Source: an uncultured Duncaniella sp.
GTDB taxonomy: Bacteria > Bacteroidota > Bacteroidia > Bacteroidales > Muribaculaceae
NCBI GenBank assembly: GCA_958352885.1
Contig: CATWQI010000008.1
Coordinates: 87,455-151,454 of the forward strand
Direction: 5' to 3'
Length of the DNA stretch: 64,000 nucleotides
Shown piece by piece: positions 1 through 8,901 of this stretch. The first letter of the stretch is position 1. Each line of letters starts with the position of its first letter. Both the position numbers and the translations under genes were made by a program. The notes beneath the pieces are model-generated. The model was not told the origin of the DNA. It was given only the letters and a program-made list of their open reading frames with translations, and searched no databases.

Positions 1-864
1 GCTCACTTTGAATATTCCTGGCAATGGGCGTACAAAAAGCGCTTTGAGGACGCAGGTCTGACAGCCATACTCGGTTGCGGATTCGATCCTGGTGTTTCAG
101 GTGTGTTCACAGCATATGCCGCCAAGCACTACTTCTCCGACATGGAGTATCTTGACATAGTAGACTGCAACGGAGGTGACCACGGAAAGGCTTTTGCCAC
201 AAACTTCAACCCCGAAATCAACATCCGCGAAATCACCCAGAACGGTCGCTATTACCAGGATGGGAAATGGGTAACAACCGGTCCGCTTGAAATCCACAAG
301 ACTCTCACCTACCCCAACATCGGTGAAAGAGACAGCTATCTCCTCTACCACGAGGAACTCGAATCGCTTGTAAAGAACTATCCGTCTATCAAACGTGCGC
401 GTTTCTGGATGACATTCGGTCAGGAGTATCTCACCCATCTTCGTGTGATTCAGAACATCGGAATGGCACGCATCGACGAAGTGGATTACAACGGGCAGAA
501 GATTGTACCTCTTCAGTTCCTCAAGGCAGTCCTCCCAAATCCCCAGGATCTTGGCGAGAACTACCACGGCGAGACCTCAATCGGTTGCCGTATCTCAGGC
601 CTTGACAAAGAAGGCAAGCCCCTCACATATTATATATGGAACAACTGTTCACACGAGGAAGCATACAAGGAGACCGGAATGCAGGCTGTAAGCTACACTA
701 CCGGCGTACCCGCAATGGTAGGCGCAATGATGTTCCTTACAGGCAAATGGGTTAAACCAGGTGTAAACAATGTGGAAGAGTTCGATCCGGATCCATTCCT
801 CGCAGAACTTGCCAAGGACGGTCTGCCATGGAATGAAAAATTCAATATTGACCTCGAAGTTTAA
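1..864 (+). CDS. Carboxynorspermidine synthase / saccharopine dehydrogenase-family protein (5' truncated by window edge)
   Basis: The frame is open from base 1, so only the C-terminal 287 residues are present and the N-terminal Rossmann NAD(P)-binding half lies outside the window. The visible part carries the saccharopine dehydrogenase-like C-terminal domain, including GCGFDPGVSGVF near the start and the acidic C-terminal end FNIDLEV. In Bacteroidetes, proteins of this type act as carboxy(nor)spermidine dehydrogenases, reductively condensing aspartate semialdehyde with a diamine in spermidine synthesis. The gene is followed by a strong intrinsic terminator. The family call is firm; the exact polyamine substrate is inferred from family knowledge. 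Confidence 0.85.
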   Translation, partial: AHFEYSWQWAYKKRFEDAGLTAILGCGFDPGVSGVFTAYAAKHYFSDMEYLDIVDCNGGDHGKAFATNFNPEINIREITQNGRYYQDGKWVTTGPLEIHKTLTYPNIGERDSYLLYHEELESLVKNYPSIKRARFWMTFGQEYLTHLRVIQNIGMARIDEVDYNGQKIVPLQFLKAVLPNPQDLGENYHGETSIGCRISGLDKEGKPLTYYIWNNCSHEEAYKETGMQAVSYTTGVPAMVGAMMFLTGKWVKPGVNNVEEFDPDPFLAELAKDGLPWNEKFNIDLEV

Positions 865-887
865 ACTTCCCGCACGAGAATACCTCT

Positions 888-937
888 AAATAGAGACTGC
901 AACAGCTGTCATGTCTGGTTGCGGTCTCTATTTTTTT
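888..937 (+). terminator. Intrinsic terminator of the carboxynorspermidine synthase gene
   Basis: A long stem pairs AATAGAGACTGCAAC (about 889-903) with GTTGCGGTCTCTATT (about 918-932), with one mismatch, and runs into a seven-T tract. It lies about 25 bases after the stop codon. Confidence 0.85.
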
Positions 938-1000
938 ACCTATTCCTACCGTAATCAAAAAAGTTTTTTAACTCTCGCTTATAAAATTATTGTAAAGTTT

Positions 1001-1029
1001 TTTGATTTAAAAAAAAGTTATTACTTTCG
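1001..1029 (+). promoter_or_regulatory. Candidate Bacteroidetes promoter for the ORF-3-like gene
   Basis: TTTG at 1001-1004 and TACTTTCG at 1022-1029 resemble the -33 (TTTG) and -7 (TAnnTTTG) elements. The -7 box has one mismatch and the 17-base spacer is slightly short. It lies 34 bases before the ATG at 1064. Confidence 0.4.
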
Positions 1030-1063
1030 CAGTATAGAATCAACAGATAAAACAAACAGCACT

Positions 1064-1615
1064 ATGATATTCAATTTTCGCATTGTCTCCGATGAGGTTG
1101 ACAACTTCAAGAGAGAGATACAAATTGACTCTGACGCCACATTCCTTGACCTACGCAATGCCATCTGTGATTCCGTAGGCTACGACAAGGGGCAGTTCAG
1201 CTCGTTCTTCTTATGCGATGACGGCTGGGAACGCCAACAGGAAATCAGCCTTGAGGATATGGGTTCTGACTCGTCGGAAGATGTATATCTGATGGAAGAC
1301 ACCCCTCTTGCCGACTTCATCGAGGATGACGGACAGCGCCTTGTATGGGTGTTTGATTACATGACTGACCGCTCGTTCTTCATCGAGATGAAGAAATCAA
1401 TTCCCGGTAAGAATCTGAAAGACCCTCTGTGTACAATTGCAATGGGCGACGCTCCATCACAATTTATCGACCTTGATGATTTCGATGCTAAAATCGACGC
1501 AAAGGCCGCCGCACAGGCTGCCACCGACCTTGATGACGAATTCTATGGCTCGACAGAATTCAATGAAGACGAATTTGACGCTGCTGGATTCGATGAGATG
1601 ACATTTGATGAATAA
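1064..1615 (+). CDS. Plasmid pRiA4b ORF-3-like (IS1096 passenger TnpR-type) protein
   Basis: 183 residues. The frame is open from further upstream, but ATG 1064 is chosen because a promoter-like box sits just before it and the protein then begins MIFNFRIVSDEVDNF, as pRiA4b ORF-3 family members do. The fold region is about residues 1-130; the C-terminus is very acidic (DEFYGSTEFNEDEFD) and probably disordered. The family is small, soluble and of unknown biochemical function. Despite the name, nothing here looks like a transposon. The gene stands alone between two terminators and meets a leftward operon tail to tail. Confidence 0.8.
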   Translation: MIFNFRIVSDEVDNFKREIQIDSDATFLDLRNAICDSVGYDKGQFSSFFLCDDGWERQQEISLEDMGSDSSEDVYLMEDTPLADFIEDDGQRLVWVFDYMTDRSFFIEMKKSIPGKNLKDPLCTIAMGDAPSQFIDLDDFDAKIDAKAAAQAATDLDDEFYGSTEFNEDEFDAAGFDEMTFDE

Positions 1616-1634
1616 CCATACTATAGATAGTATT

Positions 1635-1668
1635 GAAAAGAGCCTCACATAATTGCGAGGCTCTTTTC
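1635..1668. terminator. Bidirectional terminator between convergent genes
   Basis: A perfect 12-base stem pairs GAAAAGAGCCTC (1635-1646) with GAGGCTCTTTTC (1657-1668). A-rich and T-rich arms let it work in both directions. Its right arm overlaps the stop codon of the leftward GNAT-like gene. Confidence 0.8.
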
Positions 1669-2611
1669 ATATTCGTGGATTAAAGGAAAATGTATGCTTA
1701 AGCAGTATATCACAACCGACACCCTCCTTAAAATCACATAGTCCTAACGCAGGAACACCATCCGATGACGATGGACCGACATCTATAATCAGCCCTTTAG
1801 CCGCATAGAATTCAACGACCTTATACGCCAACAAATTCATCGGTCTACATGATGAATACTCCGGTTTATGCCCCCAGTATATTATCTGAACGATTCTTTC
1901 CGACACATGATAAGCCATTGCAGCCGCAACATCCTTGTCCCCGTCAGTCAACAGCATAAAATCAGCATCAACCAGCCGGATTGTATCTTTCACCGCATCA
2001 ATCGACAGGCGGAGTATATAACCCAAGGATTCACGATTACACTTTATCACATCATATACACGTTCAATTATATTCATATCCGAGGCGTCAGAGACTATGA
2101 AACCATATTGCGCAGCCGTAGCCTTTGCCAGATTCTTGCGAGCGTTACGCCCCAACCTTTCATCTATTCTACCGAAAACGTCTGAAGGGAAATAATAATC
2201 ATAATCCGAGCATACCAGTTTATATCCGCCATTCGCCATTGCCCCAAACTGCTTGGATATATGAGAATCCCTATTATATATTGGTGGTGGAATGCTAATG
2301 ACCAATCCCATCCCCCGGATTTCAGCATAGCACTTCAAAGCCTCAACAGCGTCAATGTAATAGCATAGCCTCTGTTTACCCGATTCCTCGAAACCGCCGA
2401 AAGGCGCCGAGAAAGGTGACAGCAGAACCCCTTCCCTTTCTCCAAGGATTATGCCAAGCCTAATCTTACCGGTATCATCCTTGAATGATAAATAATGTAT
2501 GTTGGCACACTTATACCGATTGAGTTCCGAGAACTCAACTGTGTTATAAAAATGAGACGGGTCTGGAAAACATTCCCGATACCGTTCAGGAGTCAGACAA
2601 TCTATACGCAT
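1667..2611 (-). CDS. GNAT/FemAB-like acyltransferase, function unknown
   Basis: 314 residues with the two-part layout of FemAB-like proteins of the GNAT superfamily. The central stretch LGRNARKNLAKA (about 150-161) matches the basic segment that begins the acetyltransferase half of such proteins, and the end carries the DVGPSSSDGVPALGLCDFKEG motif region. No signal peptide or membrane segment is seen. It starts 19 bases after the YrdC-like gene and is the last gene of a leftward three-gene operon. Its substrate cannot be read from the sequence; peptidoglycan-precursor aminoacylation and small-molecule acylation are both possible. Confidence 0.65.
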   Translation of the reverse strand: MRIDCLTPERYRECFPDPSHFYNTVEFSELNRYKCANIHYLSFKDDTGKIRLGIILGEREGVLLSPFSAPFGGFEESGKQRLCYYIDAVEALKCYAEIRGMGLVISIPPPIYNRDSHISKQFGAMANGGYKLVCSDYDYYFPSDVFGRIDERLGRNARKNLAKATAAQYGFIVSDASDMNIIERVYDVIKCNRESLGYILRLSIDAVKDTIRLVDADFMLLTDGDKDVAAAMAYHVSERIVQIIYWGHKPEYSSCRPMNLLAYKVVEFYAAKGLIIDVGPSSSDGVPALGLCDFKEGVGCDILLKHTFSFNPRI

Positions 2612-2630
2612 GCGTCAGATACATCAAAAG

Positions 2631-3233
2631 TCACTGCAAATCCCCTTTCCCTTCGCGGATTATTTCAGGATTACGACTGTCAATGATGTCTACAACAGTT
2701 GATGACAATCCGTCGCACTCGCCACCGTCGATTAGTAGAGATGCCACATTGCCATATTCATCCCCAAGTATCTGAGGATCCGCAAGTTCCTCTCCCTCGG
2801 AATGTGCAGATGTCGACAATATGGGATTGCCAAGCCTGGAGGCTATAGCTGTCGCAATGGCATTGTCAGGCACACGGATTCCGACAGCCTTACGTCCCTT
2901 GAACACTTTGGGGAGCTTTGGCGACGACGGCAGGATAAAAGTGAATGCTCCCGGCAAATTGCAACGAAGTATCCTGAAAGCCTCATTGTCGATGCGGGCA
3001 TACTCACTTGCCATAGACAACCCGTCGCACACTACCGACAGCGTTTGCTTCTGTGGATTTATCCCCTTTATCTTGCATAGCTTTTCTATGGCTGAATTAT
3101 TCAGCGCATCGCATCCAAGCGCATACAGGCTATCAGTAGGATATATGATGACTCCTCCCGACTTCAGACACTCCACGGCTTCGTCAAGATAAACGTCATT
3201 GACACTCGTAGGATACATTTTTAATGTTTTCAT
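2631..3233 (-). CDS. L-threonylcarbamoyladenylate synthase-like protein (Sua5/YciO/YrdC family)
   Basis: 200 residues covering one complete YrdC domain. Visible family features are the N-terminal GGVIIYPTDSLYALGCDA (about 26-43), the KR-type nucleotide-binding region around KIKGINPQKQ, GIRVPDN and LSTSAHSEGE. YrdC/Sua5 proteins make threonylcarbamoyl-AMP for the t6A modification of ANN-decoding tRNAs. The form here is closer to the short YciO-like branch, whose in vivo role is less certain. The start overlaps the stop codon of the upstream B3/4 gene, so the two are translationally coupled. Confidence 0.85.
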   Translation of the reverse strand: MKTLKMYPTSVNDVYLDEAVECLKSGGVIIYPTDSLYALGCDALNNSAIEKLCKIKGINPQKQTLSVVCDGLSMASEYARIDNEAFRILRCNLPGAFTFILPSSPKLPKVFKGRKAVGIRVPDNAIATAIASRLGNPILSTSAHSEGEELADPQILGDEYGNVASLLIDGGECDGLSSTVVDIIDSRNPEIIREGKGDLQ

Positions 3234-3895
3234 AGCGTATGTATATTCACTTTTATATTTGTTGCATCAGCGAATTTCTCTATCAGCGACACTGTCAACC
3301 CCACCACATCATCGACGGGCATCTCCTCACCATAAATATTTATGCACATCAACAGGCGTGAAGTATCGAGGTCAAGTTTGGTTCGCTCATTGTCACTTGT
3401 CGGTGTGCCGATACCACCTATCGCATCCCTATAGACCGGCAAATGCTCAATGTTGAGCTGACCGCGACCTATGCCTTCAAACGGCTCATTCTCGTAACCG
3501 GCTCCAAGCGTCAGCGTCTCCCCCGATATTTTCCCGAGGTCAAAACCGCCTATTGAATAGCCAGACTGAACCGATATGAGATTGATTACATCCACCAGTG
3601 TATTGATGCGATAGAGCCCCATCCCTTTTACTATTCTGCGACACAGGGCCTCGCTCGAAGGTCGATATCTGTTCGGCTCCTTGCCCAGAGCCTTGTAAGC
3701 CTGGCGTGTAGCCAATATGCCGGGGCGCTTGTTTATGTCCCCTATTTCCAGAAGCTCACAAATATCAGCCGCAGACTTCTCGAGCAAGGTCCATAGCTCA
3801 TCGGAAGTCTCCGAATTTTTCACATCAGCCTCAACGGTCACAACCCTCAGACCGGGAGCCGCCTCACGTATCACATCCTCAAATAAGATATCCAT
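3230..3895 (-). CDS. B3/4 domain protein (tRNA-synthetase editing-like)
   Basis: 221 residues, a free-standing B3/4 domain like that of the phenylalanyl-tRNA synthetase beta subunit. Recognisable parts are RPGILATRQAYKALGKEPNR (about 58-77), ALCRRI, NTLVDVINLISV and the C-terminal DVVGLT region. Such proteins are thought to edit mischarged tRNA or bind tRNA. First gene of an operon with the YrdC-like and GNAT-like genes; the YrdC link supports a tRNA-related role. The -7 promoter box ends only four bases before the ATG, leaving no room for a ribosome binding site. Confidence 0.8.
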   Translation of the reverse strand: MDILFEDVIREAAPGLRVVTVEADVKNSETSDELWTLLEKSAADICELLEIGDINKRPGILATRQAYKALGKEPNRYRPSSEALCRRIVKGMGLYRINTLVDVINLISVQSGYSIGGFDLGKISGETLTLGAGYENEPFEGIGRGQLNIEHLPVYRDAIGGIGTPTSDNERTKLDLDTSRLLMCINIYGEEMPVDDVVGLTVSLIEKFADATNIKVNIHTL

Positions 3896-3899
3896 ATCA

Positions 3900-3907
3900 C
3901 AAAATTA
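3900..3907 (-). promoter_or_regulatory. -7 promoter box of the B3/4-YrdC-GNAT operon
   Basis: On the minus strand this reads TAATTTTG, an exact TAnnTTTG match. CAAA at 3930-3933 gives a TTTG -33 element on that strand with a 22-base spacer. Only four bases (TGAT) separate the box from the ATG at 3895. Confidence 0.7.
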
Positions 3908-3942
3908 GCACAAAAATATTGAATTATTCCAAACATTTATCG

Positions 3943-3950
3943 TAATTTTG
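3943..3950 (+). promoter_or_regulatory. -7 promoter box of the kdtA operon
   Basis: TAATTTTG is an exact TAnnTTTG match 39 bases before the kdtA ATG; ATTG at 3918-3921 is a weak -33 candidate at a 21-base spacing. It is divergent from the B3/4 promoter, and the two share less than 100 bases. Confidence 0.7.
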
Positions 3951-3989
3951 TGGGCTTAAAATAGATAATCGACCATTTCCTCACTTCAT

Positions 3990-5264
3990 ATGCTACAAAT
4001 ATATGATTTCGGTATGCGCATTGGTCGCAGGGCTATCCTTTCGCTTTCAAAAATGAAGCCAAAGGACAGTCCCGCAAAGTTGTCACGTTTTGCCCGTGGA
4101 CAGCGACATGCTATCGAAATGGTTGAAAACGGAGTAACCGGACTTGACCGCTCACGTCCCACAGTATGGATTCATGCGTCATCGCTTGGTGAGTTCGGTA
4201 TAGCACGCCCAATCATAAAGGCATTAGGTGAAAATTGCCGTTGCAACATCGTGATGACATTTTTCTCTCCGACAGGTTATGAGGCCGTGTCTGCAAATCA
4301 TCCAGGCATAGACCTTGTATTTTATCTACCGTTTGACACATCCAAAAACGCACGTAGGTTCCTTGATGCCGTCAAGCCTGATTGTGCGGTATTTATGGTT
4401 TCAGAGTATTGGCATACCTATCTTTACCAGTTTCATAAACGCAATATACCGGCTTTACTTGTGTCGGCTGTGATACGTGATGACGCAGCATTTTTCAAAT
4501 GGTACGGCAATCTGTATCGAAAATCAGTCTCATATTTCAAACGGATATTTGTTTTGGACGATAAATCCAAAACAAACCTCAACCGACTCGGAATTGAGAA
4601 CGTGGCAGTCAATGGCGACCCACTGTTCGACAATGTAAAGGTTGTAGCCTCGACCCCGTGGAAGGACGAGCTGGTTGAAAAATTTATCGGAGAGGACAAG
4701 ATATTCCTTGCCGGGAGCATCCATAATGACACTGACTTGGAAATGGTAACGCGCCTTGCCAATACGCACAAGGACACCAAATTCATCATCGTGCCACATG
4801 AGACACGTAAGGAAACATTACGCCATATCGAGTCTTCGCTTGACACAAAACCGAAATTTTACACGGAGTGTGGCAATGACACCGAGTTCAGCGACACACA
4901 AGTGCTTGTAATAGACTTCGTAGGAGCATTGGCATATCTTTATCGCTACGCATCATGGGCATATGTGGGAGGAGGCTTCACCAAACTTCTACATAGCATA
5001 ATCGAGCCGGCTGTCTACGGTATACCAGTCGCTTTTGGTCCCAATATCCACCGTAAAGTCACAGCACGACAGATGATTGACCTTGGCATAGGCACGAAAT
5101 TGTCCACATTTGAAGAGCTTGACGCATGGTTCTCAGAACTGAAAAACGCTCCGGAAAAATGTGAGCGGATAGCCAAGATCGCAGCGGAATATGTGATTAC
5201 CAATACCGGTGCCACTCCACGCGTAGTGTCAAAAATAAATGAATTGATATGCGGGAAAAAATAA
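3990..5264 (+). CDS. kdtA: 3-deoxy-D-manno-octulosonic acid (Kdo) transferase
   Basis: 424 residues, the normal length for KdtA/WaaA (GT30). It transfers Kdo from CMP-Kdo to the lipid A precursor on the inner face of the cytoplasmic membrane. Visible features are VWIHASSLGEFG (about 56-67), the family's active-site region with its glutamate, AGSIHNDTD in the second Rossmann domain, and the nucleotide-binding region WAYVGGGFTK-LHSIIEPAVYGIPV. First gene of a rightward envelope cluster, with its own promoter box upstream. Together with kdsB 0.9 kb downstream it covers activation and transfer of Kdo. Whether one or more Kdo units are added cannot be told from sequence. Confidence 0.95.
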   Translation: MLQIYDFGMRIGRRAILSLSKMKPKDSPAKLSRFARGQRHAIEMVENGVTGLDRSRPTVWIHASSLGEFGIARPIIKALGENCRCNIVMTFFSPTGYEAVSANHPGIDLVFYLPFDTSKNARRFLDAVKPDCAVFMVSEYWHTYLYQFHKRNIPALLVSAVIRDDAAFFKWYGNLYRKSVSYFKRIFVLDDKSKTNLNRLGIENVAVNGDPLFDNVKVVASTPWKDELVEKFIGEDKIFLAGSIHNDTDLEMVTRLANTHKDTKFIIVPHETRKETLRHIESSLDTKPKFYTECGNDTEFSDTQVLVIDFVGALAYLYRYASWAYVGGGFTKLLHSIIEPAVYGIPVAFGPNIHRKVTARQMIDLGIGTKLSTFEELDAWFSELKNAPEKCERIAKIAAEYVITNTGATPRVVSKINELICGKK

Positions 5265-6124
5265 AATACGGTCTCTACAACGCTTTCTTTTCCTCCATTG
5301 CATTTCTGCCGTTGGGGGTCTTGTACTGTATAAGCGACTCCCTGTACTTTGTGTTCCGAAGGATCTTGAATTACAGGCAAGCCGTAATCAGAGAGAATCT
5401 CCGCAATTCATTCCCGGAAAAAAACGAGGATGAACTTCTTGAGATTGAGAAAGATTTTTACCACCAGTTGTGCGACAATATAGTTGAATCAGCCAAGCTC
5501 CTACATATCAGCGATAAAGAGGTGGACCGACGCATTACAGTGAGCGGAGGAGAGCTTGTTGACAAAGCTATAGCCGAAGGACATCCGGTAATACTCTACC
5601 TCGGGCACTATGGCAACTGGGAATGGGTCCCTGCAATCGTACGCCACTACAAAGCCCCTGAAATCAGCGCTCAGGTCTATAAGCCGCTTCACGACAAAGC
5701 TTTCGACCGAATAATGTTGAAGATACGCTCTCGCTTTAATCCGGTATCCATACCTAAGAACAGCGTGTTGCGCACTCTGTTGAGATGGAGAAATGAACAG
5801 AAAAAATTCATTGTGGGATTTATCTCCGACCACCGTACCAATAGTGACACGCCCCACAATACAACCATATTCCTTAACCAGACCACATCACTCGTCGCCG
5901 GGGGGGAAGAGATCGGCAACCGTATAAACGCCGCTTACCTGTACCTCGACGTAGAGAAACCGGCACGAGGACATTATCACTTCACAGTCAAAGAGATTAT
6001 CCCTAAATCAGATGCCGTCAACTATCCATATACACGCAGGTACATGGAGATGTTTGAGGAAACCATACGTCGCCGACCCGGACTATGGCTATGGTCCCAC
6101 AAACGGTGGCTAAGGAAAAAATAA
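5249..6124 (+). CDS. Lipid A-type lysophospholipid acyltransferase (LpxL/HtrB family)
   Basis: 291 residues with one N-terminal hydrophobic segment (about 12-31, anchoring it to the inner membrane) and the LPLAT fold. The catalytic HX4D/E motif is visible as GHYGNWEW (about 118-125, H and E), and a second conserved block is FISDHRTN. LpxL-type enzymes add secondary acyl chains to Kdo-lipid A. The gene overlaps the end of kdtA by 16 bases, so it is translationally coupled to it, which agrees with action right after Kdo transfer. Confidence 0.9.
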   Translation: MREKIKYGLYNAFFSSIAFLPLGVLYCISDSLYFVFRRILNYRQAVIRENLRNSFPEKNEDELLEIEKDFYHQLCDNIVESAKLLHISDKEVDRRITVSGGELVDKAIAEGHPVILYLGHYGNWEWVPAIVRHYKAPEISAQVYKPLHDKAFDRIMLKIRSRFNPVSIPKNSVLRTLLRWRNEQKKFIVGFISDHRTNSDTPHNTTIFLNQTTSLVAGGEEIGNRINAAYLYLDVEKPARGHYHFTVKEIIPKSDAVNYPYTRRYMEMFEETIRRRPGLWLWSHKRWLRKK

Positions 6125-6160
6125 ATCTGAGTATTAATATAATAACATATTCTTAATCAC

Positions 6161-6892
6161 ATGAAAATTATATGCGTGATTCCGGCTCGTGCCGAATCAA
6201 CCAGATTCTTCGAGAAACCTCTCGCCCTCATCTGTGGCAAACCTATGATACAATGGGTATACGAACACTGCAAGGAGGTAGAAATGTTCGAAGAAGTATA
6301 TGTTGCCACCGACAGCGACAAAATTAAATCAGCTGCCGAAAATTTCGGTGCAAAAGTCGTGATGACACGTTCAGACCACGATACCGCCACCGAACGTCTT
6401 TATGAGGTGTCAACACGTATCCCTGCCGACCTTTATGTCATGGTAAACGGCGATGAGCCTCTGCTCACCAAAGACGCCATCGTACAGTGCGTCCCTGACG
6501 GGCTCCAGCCTGATGACTTCTTTGTATCAAACCTTATGACCGATTTTACAAATCCAGTCGAAGTGGTTGATGCCACAAACCTCAAAATCGTGACAGCCAA
6601 GGATGACCGTTGTCTCTTCATCTCCCGTAGCCCTATCCCCTATCCAAAGGGAGCGATGGACTATGTATTCCACAAGTTTGTCGGCGTGGGAGCATTCACA
6701 CGCAAGGCTCTTGATTTCTATCACAACACCCCCCGCGGTCCTATCGAGAAGATTGAGGAGAATGACTCTTTCCGTTTCATAGAGAACCACAAGCCAATCT
6801 ATTACTACAACTGCCATTGCAAGTCACTCTCAGTTGATAACCGTAAGGATATTGACGGTGTTGAAGCGTATCTTAAGAATCTCGGCAAGTAG
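6161..6892 (+). CDS. kdsB: CMP-Kdo synthetase (3-deoxy-manno-octulosonate cytidylyltransferase)
   Basis: 243 residues, the usual KdsB size. It activates Kdo with CTP to give CMP-Kdo, the donor for KdtA. Visible motifs are the N-terminal nucleotide-binding signature VIPARAESTRFFEKPLA (residues 6-22), YVATDSDKI, MVNGDEPL (about 93-100, metal-binding aspartate) and the late PIEKIEENDSFRFIEN block. Cytoplasmic. Start ATG 6161 is the only good one, 36 bases after the acyltransferase gene, in the same operon. Confidence 0.95.
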   Translation: MKIICVIPARAESTRFFEKPLALICGKPMIQWVYEHCKEVEMFEEVYVATDSDKIKSAAENFGAKVVMTRSDHDTATERLYEVSTRIPADLYVMVNGDEPLLTKDAIVQCVPDGLQPDDFFVSNLMTDFTNPVEVVDATNLKIVTAKDDRCLFISRSPIPYPKGAMDYVFHKFVGVGAFTRKALDFYHNTPRGPIEKIEENDSFRFIENHKPIYYYNCHCKSLSVDNRKDIDGVEAYLKNLGK

Positions 6893-6922
6893 TATTTCAT
6901 TCAATCAAACCGCCACGCACTA

Positions 6923-7897
6923 ATGCTCAGAACTGATTTTCGGTCACTTATCAAAGGATATAACAGGGTAAAATTCTATTCAGGCAATTTCTCAAGGTAT
7001 TTTATGCCGGACGGTCTGTTTAGAGCCTTGTTCCGCCATAAGTACGACCGAATGTCAGCCGCTGAGCGCAAGATGCTCGAATCCAGGGTGGATTATTACA
7101 TCCGATTGCCGAAAGGCGCCGAAATAGACGAAGGTTCAGCCATATCAGTAGGTGACTTTCACTATCCGTGGCACAAGAAGCACAAGTTCACCACCTACTT
7201 CTTTGACCTCTATGAATGCGTGAGATGCTTTTCCCCTCGGCTGAAATTCAACTACCTGTTTGGCGACGTGCATTGGGAAACGCCCTCTCCTACATTCGTC
7301 AAATCACGTCCAATAACATCCGGAACTACTAACTCTGTGGTTTTGCCTCTCAACAAAGTGAGGCATTTCCGTTTCATCACCGACATGCGGAAATTCCGCG
7401 ACAAGAGGGACATGCTTGTGTTTCGCAATGTAGTGCGCCAGCCCCACCGTCTCGCCTTCCTTGACAGACATTTCAACAATCCGATATGCGATGCCGGTCA
7501 GACAAATGGAGACTGGGGAAATCCACTTGCATACCGCAAACCATACATGACCATTGAAGAGCAGCTTGAATTTAAATTCATAGCCTGTATAGAGGGCAAT
7601 GACGTGGCTACAAACCTCAAATGGGTCATGGCATCCAATTCCATCGCAGTAATGCCTCGTCCCAAAATGGAGACATGGTTTATGGAAGGGACACTCAAGG
7701 GCGGATACCACTACATCGAGATTAAAGATGACTATTCCGACTTGGACGATAAACTGAAATACTACATCACTCATCCTGACGAGGCGGAAGCTATAATCGC
7801 TCACGCACATGAGTATGTGACCCGATTCCGTGACACAGCTACCGAACTGCTCACAGCCCGTATGGTAGCCAAACGATATTTTGAGTTATGCAAATGA
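6923..7897 (+). CDS. Glycosyltransferase family 90 (CAP10-like LPS glycosyltransferase)
   Basis: 324 residues. The C-terminal half carries the GT90/CAP10 signature: FIACIEGNDVATNLKWVMAS (about 211-230), then PKMETWFMEG and GYHYIEIKDDYSDL. Bacterial GT90 enzymes add sugars to LPS core or capsule from nucleotide-sugar donors. No membrane segment is seen, so it should work at the cytoplasmic face. It sits between kdsB and a heptosyltransferase-like gene and overlaps the latter by ten bases, which supports a role in core oligosaccharide assembly. The sugar transferred is not predictable. Confidence 0.85.
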   Translation: MLRTDFRSLIKGYNRVKFYSGNFSRYFMPDGLFRALFRHKYDRMSAAERKMLESRVDYYIRLPKGAEIDEGSAISVGDFHYPWHKKHKFTTYFFDLYECVRCFSPRLKFNYLFGDVHWETPSPTFVKSRPITSGTTNSVVLPLNKVRHFRFITDMRKFRDKRDMLVFRNVVRQPHRLAFLDRHFNNPICDAGQTNGDWGNPLAYRKPYMTIEEQLEFKFIACIEGNDVATNLKWVMASNSIAVMPRPKMETWFMEGTLKGGYHYIEIKDDYSDLDDKLKYYITHPDEAEAIIAHAHEYVTRFRDTATELLTARMVAKRYFELCK

Positions 7898-8898
7898 CAA
7901 ATAAACGAATGCTTGTCATACGCCTCTCCGCACTTGGAGATGTCGCCATGACTATTCCAGCGATATACTCTCTTGCCAAGAAATACCCACAGCTGCACAT
8001 TGATGTGGTGACACGTAAATTTTTCGCACGTCTGTTTATCAATGCCCCCGGAAATGTTGAAGTCCATGGCATAGACTTCAATGGAGATGAATATAAAGGT
8101 TATCTTGGCACATTGCGTCTACTCAGAAAACTTGGCGAGCTAAAACCCGACTATGTAGCAGACTTACACAATGTGCTACGCTCATGGATAATAGACTGGT
8201 ATTTCAGAGCCAAAGGGGTGAAGGTGGTGATGGTAGACAAACTCCGCTCCGCCCGTAAGGATGTGCTCAGACGCAAAATAGCGCAGCCAAGTTTCATAGA
8301 CCGCTATGCCGACGTGTTCGCACAGCTTGGATATCCCGTAGAACTCACGTTCCAATCACTTTTCGAAATGGATAAGCCTGCCATCCCGTTAGAAATCAGC
8401 TATCCGGCTGTCGGCATCGCTCCATTCGCACGATACTACAACAAAACATACCCGCCGTCCATGATGAAAGCCGCAGCTGAAAAGCTTGCCGCCGACGGTT
8501 ACAATGTCTACCTGTTTGGAGGCAGAGGCAAGGAAGCCGAGGAGCTTGCCCACTGGCAGGCTTCAAACGACCGTTGCATATCACTTGCCGGACGCTTCAC
8601 TCTTGAAGAGGAACTGGCACTTATGAACAAGATGAACCTGATGATAAGCATGGACTCCGCAAATCAACACATGGCGGCATTGGCAGGTACGAAAGTGCTG
8701 AGCATATGGGGGAGCACTACTCCTGAATGCGGATTTCTGGGATACCGTCAGAATGATTCCGATGTGCTGTGTCTTCATCTTGAATGTCAGCCTTGCACTG
8801 TGGCAGGAAGCCCGGAATGCCCATTAGGACATCTGAACTGTTTCAATGGCATATCGCCAACCATGATTGTAGAGAAAGTAAAATCACTAATCGGATAG
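7888..8898 (+). CDS. Heptosyltransferase-like enzyme (GT9 family)
   Basis: 336 residues, two Rossmann-like domains of the ADP-heptose:LPS heptosyltransferase type. The N-terminus MLVIRLSALGDVAMTIPAI is diagnostic; the donor-site region shows YLFGGRGKEAEE (about 212-223), SMDSANQHMAALAGT (about 255-269) and IWGSTTPECGF. GT9 enzymes build the inner core of LPS. Two in-frame ATGs (7888, 7894) are possible; the first overlaps the end of the GT90 gene. Homologues in Bacteroidetes do not always use heptose, so the sugar is left open. Confidence 0.9.
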   Translation: MQMTNKRMLVIRLSALGDVAMTIPAIYSLAKKYPQLHIDVVTRKFFARLFINAPGNVEVHGIDFNGDEYKGYLGTLRLLRKLGELKPDYVADLHNVLRSWIIDWYFRAKGVKVVMVDKLRSARKDVLRRKIAQPSFIDRYADVFAQLGYPVELTFQSLFEMDKPAIPLEISYPAVGIAPFARYYNKTYPPSMMKAAAEKLAADGYNVYLFGGRGKEAEELAHWQASNDRCISLAGRFTLEEELALMNKMNLMISMDSANQHMAALAGTKVLSIWGSTTPECGFLGYRQNDSDVLCLHLECQPCTVAGSPECPLGHLNCFNGISPTMIVEKVKSLIG

Positions 8899-8901
8899 AC
8901 T

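Noticed and set aside
1064..1615. Possible mobile element, because the family is named after an IS1096 passenger
   Set aside because: No transposase, inverted repeats or target duplication nearby. The family is widespread in chromosomes.
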